Assembly (NCBI GenBank): GCA_003022985.1
Contig: PXTV01000094.1
Location: 1 to 7,490, forward strand
Direction: 5' to 3'
DNA: 7,490 nt
Source of the DNA: Bacteroidetes bacterium SW_11_45_7
GTDB taxonomy: Bacteria; Bacteroidota; Bacteroidia; Chitinophagales; SW-11-45-7
Every line of letters begins with the position of its first letter. The first letter of the stretch is position 1. Below, piece after piece: positions 1 to 6,909 of this stretch. Under the pieces are notes generated by a model, which did no database searches, was not told the DNA's origin, and saw nothing but the letters and a program-made list of their open reading frames with translations. The position numbers and the translations under genes are program-made.

Positions 1-1494
1 CTTGTCTTCAATCATGTGAGACAACTTCAGCATATATATAACGCCCACTGTTGCTTGCTGGTGGAACTGCTCACCCGTTTCACCATCAAAGAGGTAGGTC
101 TGGCCAAGCGATGGAAGACCTGCTTTTTGTACTTGCTCTTCGATCTCATCAACAGAAGCACCATCAAAAATGGGTGTTGCATAATGTCTGTTAAGTTTGA
201 TACCGGCCCAGCCGAGCACTGTTTCATAGATTTGACCAATATTCATCCTTGATGGAACGCCTAATGGGTTAAGTACAATATCCATGGGGGTTCCGTCTTC
301 AAGGAATGGCATGTCTTCCTGTCGTGCAATCTTAGCTACAATCCCCTTGTTCCCGTGACGGCCGGCCAGCTTATCGCCAACTTTCATCTTGCGTTTCTTG
401 GCGAGGTAAACTTTTGCCAGCTTCAGGACGCCTGACGGGAGCTCATCGCCAATAGTGACATTGAACTTCTCGCGTTTGTACCGCCCGAGTTCATCATTCA
501 GCTTCAGACGATAATTATGGAGTACTTTGCGAACTAAAGTGTTCGTTTCATCATCACTTGACCACCCATTGGGATCAATGTTTTCAAAATCCAGTTCGTT
601 GAGAACCTTTTGTGTGAATTTAGCTCCCTTCGGAATGGTTTCTTCCTTGTAAACAGTCCGGACACCAGCTGATTTTTTCCCTTTCAGGAGTTTTTGCAGC
701 TTGTCGACAAGTGCTTTCCTGTATTCATCTTTATTCTTTTCGTGCTCTTTGTCGAGCTTTTCGATGACCACCTTTTCTTTTGCCTTGCCTTGCTTATCCT
801 TTTTTGCTCGTTCAAAGAGCTTTTTGTCAATCACTACACCATCAGTTGACGGTGGCGCTTTGAGTGAAGCATCTTTCACATCACCCGCTTTGTCACCAAA
901 GATGGCACGCAAGAGCTTTTCTTCAGGGGTTGGATCACTTTCGCCTTTGGGCGTGATCTTGCCTATGATGATATCACCATCATTAATTTCAGCACCCAAA
1001 CGGATGATGCCGTTCTCATCCAGGTCTTTCGTTGCTTCTTCGCTTACGTTGGGGATATCGGCAGTAAGCTCTTCTTGACCTAATTTTGTGTCACGCACGT
1101 CCAGTTCAAATTCCTGCACGTGAACCGATGAAAAAAGGTCCTCACGCACAACCCTGTCGGAGAGGATAATGGCATCTTCAAAGTTGTAACCCTTCCATGG
1201 CATAAAGGAGACCATCAAGTTACGTCCTGCTGCGAGCTCCCCGTTTTCCGTAGCAAAGCCTTCGGAAAGGATATCGCCTTGTTGGACTCTTTGGCCTTTT
1301 TCTACGTTGGGCTTGAGGTTGATGCTGGTACTTTGGTTGGTCTTTTTATACTTGGTAAGCTTATAGGACTTTTTGTTTTCTTCAAAGCTCACCAGCTCTT
1401 CATTATCATCCCTGTCGTAGCGGACAATAATCTCGTTAGCATCAACAAATTCGATAACGCCAGGGCCTTCAGCGGTAATTTGAGCACGTGAATT
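1..1494 (-). CDS. rpoB: RNA polymerase beta subunit, C-terminal part (partial at window edge, separated from its N-terminal part by a frameshift)
   Basis: Reading the minus strand from 1494 down to 1 gives about 498 codons without a stop, continuing RpoB from just after the conserved GTGLE segment. In order: [29 protein letters not shown] (the Glu-Asp pair near the active site is at 1174-1179); DTKLG and [46 protein letters not shown]; a Lys/Glu-rich insertion (about 453-804); [49 protein letters not shown]; and [16 protein letters not shown] at the edge. These belong to the catalytic core and the hybrid-binding part of beta. The clamp-contacting C-terminus and the stop lie outside the window. 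The frame is +1 relative to the upstream part. It has no convincing start of its own: the frame opens after a TAG at 1507-1509, and only a TTG at 1495-1497 is near the junction. I therefore read it as the second half of one broken rpoB, not a separate gene. Confidence 0.93.
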
Positions 1495-3568
1495 CAAGTC
1501 CGGTGCCTACAATCGGGGCTTCAGGATTCATCAAAGGAACTGCCTGCCGCTGCATGTTTGACCCCATCAATGCGCGGTTGGCATCATCGTTTTCCAGGAA
1601 TGGAATCAATGAGGCGGATACACCAACAATCTGGTTCGGTGCAACATCCATGTAATCAACTTCATCGGGAGCAAGGATGGGGAAATCGCCTGCTGAGCGC
1701 CCTTTAATCCTGTCGTTAAGAAAATGTCCGTCTTCGTCTACTGGGGCGTTGGACTGGGCAATTGTATGTTGATCCTCTTCTTCAGCTGATAAATATTCTA
1801 TGTTATTGACAAAGTCAACTTTTCCGTTGTTTACCTGCCTGTAGGGCGTCTCAATAAAACCCAACCTGTTAACCTTAGCGTGAACACATAGCGTTGAAAT
1901 CAGGCCAATGTTGGGTCCTTCCGGTGTCTCAATGGTACAAAGACGGCCGTAGTGGGAATAGTGAACGTCACGGACTTCAAAGCCGGCACGCTCCCTGGAA
2001 AGGCCTCCGGGACCAAGTGCCGAAATTCTTCTCTTGTGTGTTATTTCGGAAAGTGGATTCGTCTGATCCATGAATTGGGACAATTGGCTGGTGCCAAAGA
2101 AAGAGTTGATCACGGATGAAAGGGTACGTGCATTGATCAAGTCAACAGGTGTAAACACTTCATTGTCCCTTACGTTCATCCTTTCCCTGATGGTACGAGC
2201 CATTCTTGACAAGCCAACACCGAACTGTTGATATAGCTGCTCACCAACAGTTTTGACGCGCCTGTTACTCAAATGGTCAATATCATCGATCTCAGCTTTA
2301 TCATTGCTAAGCTTGACCAGGTATTTAACGATAGAAATCATATCGTCTTTTGTCAATGTCCTGGTATCGATGTCAACTTCTACGCCCAGCTTTTTATTGA
2401 TCTTGTAACGACCCACATCGCCAAGATCGTAGCGCTTATCGGAAAGGAATAACTTGTCGATGATCCCCCTTGCCGTTTCTTCGTCAGGTGCTTCAGAGCC
2501 ACGAAGCTGTCGATAGATGTGCTGAACAGCTTCCAATTCGGAATTAGAGCTGTCTTTCTGAAGGGTATTGTAAATGATAGAATAATCCTGTGAAAGGTCT
2601 TCTTTCTGAAGAATAACCGTTTCTACACCAGTTTCTTCGATTTTCTTAATAGCTTCTTCATCGAGAACAGTATCGCGTTCAAGAATGACCTCATTGCGTT
2701 CAATCGTGACAACTTCACCGGTATCCTCATCAACGAAGTCCTCGTTCCAGCTCTTGAGTACTCTTGCTGCTAACTTCCTGTCTTTGAGCTTATTTCGGTT
2801 GGTTTTGTTGACTTTGACTTCATCGGCAAGTTCAAAAAGTGAAAGAATTTTCCTGTCAGAATCATAGCCGATAGCGCGCAAGAGCGTAGTAACCGGGAAT
2901 TTTTTCTTTCGGTCGATGTAGGCGTACATCACATTATTGATATCCGTGGCAAACTCCATCCATGCTCCCTTAAATGGGATCACACGTGCTGAATAGATCT
3001 TAGTGCCATTAGGATGGACACTTTGACCAAAAAATACGCCGGGTGAGCGATGCAATTGAGTAACAACAAGGCGCTCAGCACCATTAATAACAAATGTTCC
3101 CTTAGGTGTCATGTAGGGAATATTCCCTAAAAACACATCTTGTTCAATGGTTTCAAAGTCTACGTGTTCCTCATCATTACAGGATAGACGAAGCTTTGCT
3201 TTGAGAGGCACGCTGTAGGTTAAGCCTCGCTCCACACATTCATCGATTGTGTAGCGGGGAGGATCGACAAAATAATCCAGAAATTCCAGAACGAAGATGT
3301 TCCTCGCGTCTGTAATAGGAAAATTCTCCGTAAATACCTTATAGAGTCCTTCGTCACTTCTTTCTTCGGGAGAAGTTTCTAATTGAAAGAAATTTTGAAA
3401 TGATTGGATTTGTATGCTTAGAAGATCCGGATACTCAACGTTTTTCGCTATTTTGCCAAAATTATATCGCTGCTGGGGTTGCTGGGTAAGTTCTGTAGTG
3501 TTATTGAAGAAAAAGAATATGGACCACATCACAAGACGCCCGGAAATACTGTTAATACTCCCTTGCAT
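1469..3568 (-). CDS. rpoB: RNA polymerase beta subunit, N-terminal part (ends early at a frameshift)
   Basis: Encodes the first roughly 692 genuine residues of the beta subunit of DNA-dependent RNA polymerase, then seven out-of-frame residues (FTCSNYR) and a TGA at 1469-1471. Visible landmarks are [15 protein letters not shown] near the N-terminus, [16 protein letters not shown] and [20 protein letters not shown] in the protrusion and lobe, and [17 protein letters not shown]. The rifampicin-pocket region [20 protein letters not shown] to [14 protein letters not shown] (about 2010-2105) keeps the usual drug-contact residues, so no classic resistance change is seen. [12 protein letters not shown] and [20 protein letters not shown] follow. 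The start is uncertain: ATG at 3568 opens the frame, while ATG at 3527-3529 (residue 14) gives a shorter N-terminus closer to family length. Neither has a good Shine-Dalgarno site, and the Phe-rich SIFFFFNN segment is odd. The gene follows rplL after a 222-base spacer, as usual for rplJL-rpoBC operons. Confidence 0.93.
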   Translation of the reverse strand: MQGSINSISGRLVMWSIFFFFNNTTELTQQPQQRYNFGKIAKNVEYPDLLSIQIQSFQNFFQLETSPEERSDEGLYKVFTENFPITDARNIFVLEFLDYFVDPPRYTIDECVERGLTYSVPLKAKLRLSCNDEEHVDFETIEQDVFLGNIPYMTPKGTFVINGAERLVVTQLHRSPGVFFGQSVHPNGTKIYSARVIPFKGAWMEFATDINNVMYAYIDRKKKFPVTTLLRAIGYDSDRKILSLFELADEVKVNKTNRNKLKDRKLAARVLKSWNEDFVDEDTGEVVTIERNEVILERDTVLDEEAIKKIEETGVETVILQKEDLSQDYSIIYNTLQKDSSNSELEAVQHIYRQLRGSEAPDEETARGIIDKLFLSDKRYDLGDVGRYKINKKLGVEVDIDTRTLTKDDMISIVKYLVKLSNDKAEIDDIDHLSNRRVKTVGEQLYQQFGVGLSRMARTIRERMNVRDNEVFTPVDLINARTLSSVINSFFGTSQLSQFMDQTNPLSEITHKRRISALGPGGLSRERAGFEVRDVHYSHYGRLCTIETPEGPNIGLISTLCVHAKVNRLGFIETPYRQVNNGKVDFVNNIEYLSAEEEDQHTIAQSNAPVDEDGHFLNDRIKGRSAGDFPILAPDEVDYMDVAPNQIVGVSASLIPFLENDDANRALMGSNMQRQAVPLMNPEAPIVGTGLEFTCSNYR
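1490..1495. other. Frameshift junction in rpoB at a GAATTC (EcoRI) hexamer
   Basis: The two rpoB frames meet exactly in the palindrome GAATTC. In the upstream frame it reads GAA TTC (E-F after GTGL); in the downstream frame the same bases read AAT TCA (N-S before RAQITAEG). Homologous beta subunits, recalled as GTGMERAVAVDS in E. coli and GTGLERQLVRDS in Bacteroides, have six residues between this Glu and Ser. Here one base lies between them instead of 18, so 17 bases appear to be missing. That fits the observed frame change. The only other GAATTC I found, at 4449-4454 in rplJ, reads through in frame. Confidence 0.8.
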
Positions 3569-3698
3569 CAGACTTGTTGAGGTGCAAACCGAAAATAAAT
3601 AGCAAGCGACAGGGGTAAAACACCAATGTTCTGGAAATAATTCCCCGTTCTACAAATCCAGCCAAAATTTACTCCTCCGGGCTTGCAATGTAGAAATG

Positions 3699-3735
3699 CG
3701 CCTGCATCAACTGCCTAAAGGGAATGATGCAGACG
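3699..3735 (-). promoter_or_regulatory. Stem-loop B in the rplL-rpoB spacer (alternative to stem-loop A)
   Basis: On the transcribed strand, CGUCUGCAUCA (3735 to 3725) can pair with UGAUGCAGGCG (3709 to 3699). This makes an 11-pair stem with one G-U and a 15-base loop UUCCCUUUAGGCAGU. Its 5' arm reuses bases 3725-3729, which form part of the 3' arm of stem-loop A, so the two cannot form together. No U-run follows it, so it is not a classic intrinsic terminator. The pairing is seen directly; a regulatory role is inference. Confidence 0.4.
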
Positions 3736-3760
3736 TAAGTCATCCACCATTCCCTTAAAG
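3714..3760 (-). promoter_or_regulatory. Stem-loop A just downstream of rplL (possible RNA processing or attenuation site)
   Basis: In the transcript, AAGGGAAUGGUG (3756 to 3745) pairs with CAUCAUUCCCUU (3729 to 3718) over 12 pairs with one G-U. Beyond a U-U mismatch, CUU (3760-3758) pairs with AGG (3716-3714). Inside the 15-base loop, GAC and GUC can add a short upper stem closed by UUAC. It begins about 30 bases after the rplL stop. No U-tract follows, which argues against an intrinsic terminator. In E. coli the rplL-rpoB spacer holds a partial terminator and an RNase III cleavage site that lower polymerase output relative to L7/L12. A similar role here is inferred from position and shape only. 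Confidence 0.45.
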
Positions 3761-3790
3761 GATGCACCTTAAAAAGGACCTAAAAAGAAA

Positions 3791-4174
3791 CTACTGAATA
3801 TCTATTTGGGCTCCGCCATCTTCGAGCTTTTCCTTAATAGAGTCGGCTTCTTCTTTAGAAACACCTTCTTTAACTGTTGCCGGTGTTTCGTCAACCATAG
3901 CCTTAGCCTCTTTCAAGCCCATACCAGCAACTTCTTTAACAATCTTCACAACACCGAGCTTCGATTCTCCCGGATCGTTGAGGATAACGTTAAATTCCGT
4001 TTGTTCAGCTTCCCCACCACCTTCATCGCCACCACCGGCTGGTGCGGCTGCAACTGGTGCGGCTGCGGCTGCTGGTTCTATACCATATTCTTCCTTGAGG
4101 ATATCAGCAAGTTCGTTAACTTCCTTAACCGACAGATTCACAAGCTGATCTGCGAACTCCTTTAAGTCTGCCAT
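3791..4174 (-). CDS. rplL: 50S ribosomal protein L7/L12
   Basis: A 127-residue acidic stalk protein, present as several dimers per ribosome bound to L10. Its C-terminal domains recruit EF-Tu, EF-G and other GTPase factors and stimulate GTP hydrolysis. The N-terminal dimerisation and L10-binding helices span about residues 1-33. The flexible Ala/Gly hinge is about 34-57 ([15 protein letters not shown]), and the globular domain about 58-127 contains [20 protein letters not shown] and [11 protein letters not shown], the family hallmark. Length is normal. The ATG at 4172-4174 lies 34 bases after the rplJ stop in an AT-rich leader with no Shine-Dalgarno site, as is common in Bacteroidota. The pairing with rplJ is universal, and rpoB follows after a 222-base spacer with stem-loops. 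The hinge is encoded by a short tandem repeat (4039-4066). Confidence 0.98.
   Translation of the reverse strand: MADLKEFADQLVNLSVKEVNELADILKEEYGIEPAAAAAPVAAAPAGGGDEGGGEAEQTEFNVILNDPGESKLGVVKIVKEVAGMGLKEAKAMVDETPATVKEGVSKEEADSIKEKLEDGGAQIDIQ
4039..4066. repeat. Two-copy 13-base direct repeat encoding part of the L7/L12 hinge
   Basis: The plus strand has CTGGTGCGGCTGC at 4039-4051 and again at 4054-4066, a period of 15 bases or five codons. It encodes the alternating Ala/Pro hinge of L7/L12. Since the period is a whole number of codons, slippage here would change hinge length without breaking the frame. Confidence 0.8.
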
Positions 4175-4208
4175 TTTGTTGAAATTTTAAAGGTTAAAAA
4201 TAAATTCT

Positions 4209-4745
4209 TTACTCTCCTTGATTCTCGGACCTTTCCGACAATGTCTTTATAATGCCTGACAATTTGTGGCCACTTGACTGTAAAGCACTGATAACATTTT
4301 TCGTAGGTGACTGCAACAGTGAAATGATTTCACCGATCAGTTCTTCCTTCGATTTAAGTGCTGATAGCTGTTCGAGGTTCTCATCGCCCACATACACATC
4401 GTTCTCAATGCAAGCAGCTTTTATGACAGGTTTATCGTGTTCTTTTCTGAATTCCTTAACCACTTTGGCCGGAAGATTGGATACCTCCGAGAACATCAAA
4501 GAAGTAGGGCCCTGCAATACTTTTGATAAGTTGTGAAAGTGTTCATCATCAAAACTGTTGAACGCTTTCTGAACCAATGTATTTTTGGCTACCTGAAAGT
4601 GTATACCTTTTTCGTAGCACATACTTCTGAGCTTATTCACTTCCGCAACGGAAAGCTCAGATGAGTCCAGAATGTAAAAGAAGTTATGTTCCCGGAACTT
4701 ATTCTTAAGCTCCTCAACAGTTTCTTTTTTCTCTTCAAAGGTCAT
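4209..4745 (-). CDS. rplJ: 50S ribosomal protein L10
   Basis: A 178-residue stalk base protein that binds 23S rRNA together with L11 and carries the L7/L12 dimers on its C-terminal helix. The N-terminal RNA-binding domain includes FYILDSSELSVAEVNKLR (about residues 23-40) and the conserved VAKNTLVQKA (52-61). LQGPTSLMFSE (78-87) and KPVIKAACIENDVYVGDE (105-122) follow. The end, LLQSPTKNVISALQSSG (143-159) plus a helix to residue 178, is the L7/L12-binding tail. Length is normal. The ATG at 4743-4745 follows rplA after 70 bases and is preceded by a purine-rich GAAAAAAGAG stretch. In E. coli, L10 with L7/L12 represses its own mRNA through a longer leader; this gap is short and shows no obvious counterpart. 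It contains an intact GAATTC at 4449-4454. Confidence 0.97.
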   Translation of the reverse strand: MTFEEKKETVEELKNKFREHNFFYILDSSELSVAEVNKLRSMCYEKGIHFQVAKNTLVQKAFNSFDDEHFHNLSKVLQGPTSLMFSEVSNLPAKVVKEFRKEHDKPVIKAACIENDVYVGDENLEQLSALKSKEELIGEIISLLQSPTKNVISALQSSGHKLSGIIKTLSERSENQGE

Positions 4746-4815
4746 GGCTGCTCTTTTTTCTTATTCTGTGTCTATTACCAATTCGTCAATTTTGATTATA
4801 ATACTTGCTATGCGG

Positions 4816-5514
4816 CTATTTCTCTGAAACAACTGTTTTCGGATCAACTTTAACAGAAGGTGACATTGTTGCTGTTAAATACACACTCCGGAAATAGAGC
4901 CCTTTTGCACCTGAAGGCTTCATGGATGCAAGCGTTTGGATCATTTCCTTGCCGTTTTCAAAGATTTGTTCACCACTAAAGGAGGCTTTGCCAATGGGCA
5001 CGTGCATAACCCCGTACTTATCAACACGGAATGAAATTTTTCCTTTTTTCAACTCTGATACAGCCTGACCCATATTTTCTGATACAGTACCCGATTTAGG
5101 GTTAGGCATAAGCCCCCGTGGACCTAAAACACGTCCCAGTTTCGCTATCTGGGGCATCACACTTGGTGATGCTACGATCACATCCACGTCTGTCCAACCA
5201 TTTTCAATTTTTTCGATGTATTCATCAAGCCCAACATAATCAGCACCTGCCTGGGTGGCTTCATCCTGTTTTGCCGGCTCACAAAGTGCAAGGACCGTCC
5301 TTTCCTGTCCTGTCCCATGCGGCAAGGAAACAGTCCCGCGTAAAGCCTGATCGGGCTTTTTAGGATCGATGCCCAGCTTGATATGCATCTCCACAGTGGG
5401 ATCGAAATTCGGCTTTGGAAAATCAACAATGATATTCGATGCATCCCGCAAGGTATATAACTTGTTACGGTCAACCTTGTCTAATGCTTCCTTACGTTTC
5501 TTTGCTACTTTCAT
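4816..5514 (-). CDS. rplA: 50S ribosomal protein L1
   Basis: A 232-residue protein of the L1 stalk, which binds 23S rRNA and helps move deacylated tRNA out of the E site. In many bacteria it also represses translation of the rplK-rplA mRNA. The start KVAKKRKEALDKVD, the segment LRGTVSLPHGTG (58-69), DVIVASPSVMPQIAKLGRVL and the L1 signature KLGRVLGPRGLMPNPKSGT (125-143) identify it. The conserved end SGAKGLYFRSVYLTATM (201-217) is complete. Length matches the family. It starts 33 bases after the rplK stop, with an AT-rich upstream stretch lacking a Shine-Dalgarno site, and ends with TAG at 4816-4818. Confidence 0.98.
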   Translation of the reverse strand: MKVAKKRKEALDKVDRNKLYTLRDASNIIVDFPKPNFDPTVEMHIKLGIDPKKPDQALRGTVSLPHGTGQERTVLALCEPAKQDEATQAGADYVGLDEYIEKIENGWTDVDVIVASPSVMPQIAKLGRVLGPRGLMPNPKSGTVSENMGQAVSELKKGKISFRVDKYGVMHVPIGKASFSGEQIFENGKEMIQTLASMKPSGAKGLYFRSVYLTATMSPSVKVDPKTVVSEK

Positions 5515-5547
5515 TCAAATCAGTTTAAAATGTGGACGGTTTTTTTA

Positions 5548-6012
5548 TTACTGGGCTTTGGACTTTTCTTCCTCTTTCCAAGGTGGTTTTCCCCTAACTG
5601 TGATCCCCATACTCCTGGCTGTACCTGCTACCATTTTCATGGCTTGGTGGATATGGAAAGCATTGAGGTCGGGCATTTTATCCTCAGCAATGGCTTTTAC
5701 TTGATCCCAGGTAACCTGACCGATTTTAACACGGTTCGGTTCAGAGGAGCCACCTTTGATTTTTGCAGCTTCCATTAACTGAATAGGAGCAGGTGGCGTC
5801 TTGACAATAAAATCGAACGATTTATCTTTATAAACCGTGATTTCAACTGGCAAAACCTTCCCTTGGGAATCCTGTGTTTCTGCGTTGAACTTCTTGCAGA
5901 AATCCATAATATTCACACCCTTCGCACCCAATGCAGGGCCAATAGGCGGTGCAGGATTTGCTTGTCCTCCGCGTATCTCTAACTTAATATAATCCGATAT
6001 CTCTTTAGCCAT
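5548..6012 (-). CDS. rplK: 50S ribosomal protein L11
   Basis: A 154-residue protein that binds the GTPase-associated region of 23S rRNA with L10 and takes part in factor binding and in the stringent response. The N-terminal domain carries [20 protein letters not shown] (15-34) with the prolines that face the thiostrepton site, followed by [14 protein letters not shown]. The C-terminal RNA-binding domain has [19 protein letters not shown] (71-89), [18 protein letters not shown] (101-118) and the family signature GTARSMGI (130-137). The last dozen residues, [12 protein letters not shown], form a charged tail making it slightly longer than the usual 140-147. The ATG at 6010-6012 lies only two bases after the nusG stop, so translation is probably coupled to nusG. 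Confidence 0.98.
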   Translation of the reverse strand: MAKEISDYIKLEIRGGQANPAPPIGPALGAKGVNIMDFCKKFNAETQDSQGKVLPVEITVYKDKSFDFIVKTPPAPIQLMEAAKIKGGSSEPNRVKIGQVTWDQVKAIAEDKMPDLNAFHIHQAMKMVAGTARSMGITVRGKPPWKEEEKSKAQ

Positions 6013-6014
6013 AG

Positions 6015-6584
6015 TTATTGTTGTTTTTCAACCTGCATGAAGTTGAGCTCTACAGGTGTTCTGCGACCGAAAATTTTGACAATGACTTTCAACTTTTTCT
6101 TATCCTCGTTAACTTCTTCGATGGTTCCGTCAAAATCATTAAAGGGGCCATCGGTTATCTTAACGGTTTCGCCCACTATAAAGGGCTCATTCATCGTCTC
6201 ATTACTCTCCTCAGCTTGATCCACCTTACCCAAAATCCTGTTAATCTCCGACTGCTTAAGCGGACTTGGCTGACTGCCCCCTAAAAAGTTCATTACGCCA
6301 TTAATTTCTTTAAGAGCAGAAATGACATCACCTTCCAGCTTATCGCCTTCCACTTCAACCAAAACATAACCCGGGAAAAAATTGCGTTCGTTGACAACCT
6401 TCTTCCCTTTCTTAATTTGGTACACTTTCTCTGTTGGAACGAGCACTTGTGAAATGTTGCGCTTTAAGGTATTGTTGTGCTCCATTTCCTTTTCAATGTA
6501 CTGCTTCATCTTCTTCTCCTTCCCGCTCAAAACGCGAAGCACGTACCAATTATTCTTTCGTTCTGTTGTTTCTTCTGTTGCCAT
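6015..6584 (-). CDS. nusG: Transcription elongation/antitermination factor NusG
   Basis: Binds the clamp of RNA polymerase, affects pausing and Rho-dependent termination, and can bridge to ribosomal protein S10 in coupled transcription and translation. From the ATG at 6582-6584 it is 189 residues ([12 protein letters not shown]...). A GTG at 6588-6590 would add two residues. An AAGGAG at 6595-6600 sits 4 bases before the GTG and 10 before the ATG, so it does not settle the choice; I prefer the ATG. The NGN domain covers roughly residues 12-113 ([28 protein letters not shown], then the hallmark [12 protein letters not shown]). The KOW domain covers about 135-163 ([19 protein letters not shown]), and the end is [18 protein letters not shown]. 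It starts 16 bases after secE and abuts rplK. Length is normal. Confidence 0.97.
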   Translation of the reverse strand: MATEETTERKNNWYVLRVLSGKEKKMKQYIEKEMEHNNTLKRNISQVLVPTEKVYQIKKGKKVVNERNFFPGYVLVEVEGDKLEGDVISALKEINGVMNFLGGSQPSPLKQSEINRILGKVDQAEESNETMNEPFIVGETVKITDGPFNDFDGTIEEVNEDKKKLKVIVKIFGRRTPVELNFMQVEKQQ

Positions 6585-6600
6585 GGCCACCTTTCTCCTT

Positions 6601-6798
6601 TTAGCCTATAATGGAGTTATAAATAACCTTCAGCACATTACTGGAGGCCTGATCCATTGCAAGAACGACCAAAGCTATGATCAGCGAAGCTATTAACACG
6701 ACAATGGCACTGTTCTGAAGGTCTTCCGTACTCGGCCATGTCACCTTATAGAGCAATTCATTATAAGTGTCTTCCAAATAGAGTTTTAGTCTGTTCAT
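6601..6798 (-). CDS. secE: Preprotein translocase subunit SecE
   Basis: A 65-residue inner-membrane protein that clamps SecY in the SecYEG channel for protein export. It is the short single-span type found outside the enterobacteria. An amphipathic N-terminal helix (residues 2-20, [20 protein letters not shown]) contains the conserved K-V-T/S-W-P motif at 18-22. One hydrophobic segment follows at about 31-48 ([18 protein letters not shown]), then a short tail. The ATG at 6796-6798 is 24 bases after the tRNA-Trp gene with no evident Shine-Dalgarno site. Its place between trnW and nusG is the standard order. Confidence 0.96.
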   Translation of the reverse strand: MNRLKLYLEDTYNELLYKVTWPSTEDLQNSAIVVLIASLIIALVVLAMDQASSNVLKVIYNSIIG

Positions 6799-6822
6799 GG
6801 ATCAGGTTTTCACAAGCATTAG

Positions 6823-6895
6823 CACGGGTAGAGGGACTCGAACCCCCAACCAACGGTTTTGGAGACCGTAGCTCTCCCAATTGAGCTATACCCGT
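6823..6895 (-). tRNA. trnW: tRNA-Trp (anticodon CCA)
   Basis: The minus strand folds into a complete 73-base cloverleaf. The acceptor stem is ACGGGTA/TACCCGT (seven perfect pairs). The D stem is GCTC/GAGC with loop AATTGGGA, and the anticodon stem is ACGGT/ACCGT with loop CTCCAAA, giving anticodon CCA. The variable loop is TGGTT, and the T stem GGGGG/CCCTC has one G-T pair and loop TTCGAGT. The discriminator base is G73, typical of bacterial tRNA-Trp. The 3' CCA is not encoded and must be added enzymatically. It lies 14 bases after the tuf stop and 24 before secE, so it is probably excised from a shared transcript. Confidence 0.97.
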
Positions 6896-6909
6896 TTATG
6901 CCACTTTTG

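Noticed and set aside
701..1078. Long open frame on the plus strand opposite rpoB, and similar plus-strand frames opposite the other genes
   Set aside because: The minus strand there encodes unmistakable RpoB and ribosomal protein sequence. The plus-strand products are Ser/Phe/Leu-rich mirror translations with no recognisable family.
1..3568. A naturally split beta subunit, as in archaeal rpoB'/rpoB''
   Set aside because: The second half has no credible start codon or ribosome site, six conserved residues are missing at the junction, and the halves overlap by only a few bases in different frames. A deletion explains this better.
3585..3592. Possible Bacteroidota -7 promoter element (TCGGTTTG on the transcribed strand, against TAnnTTTG) before rpoB
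   Set aside because: One mismatch in the core, and no good -33 TTTG at the right spacing. Too weak to call.
3569..3790. Intrinsic terminator between rplL and rpoB
   Set aside because: Strong stem-loops are present, but none is followed by a U-run on the transcript, so they are listed as possible processing or attenuation structures instead.
4746..4815. L10 autoregulatory leader upstream of rplJ
   Set aside because: The 70-base AT-rich gap shows no clear kink-turn or long stem, only a short AATT-based inverted repeat.
5537..5547. T-run after GGACGG resembling an intrinsic terminator
   Set aside because: It is a T-run only on the plus strand, which is not the transcribed direction here. There is no adjacent strong inverted repeat, and the operon continues through it.
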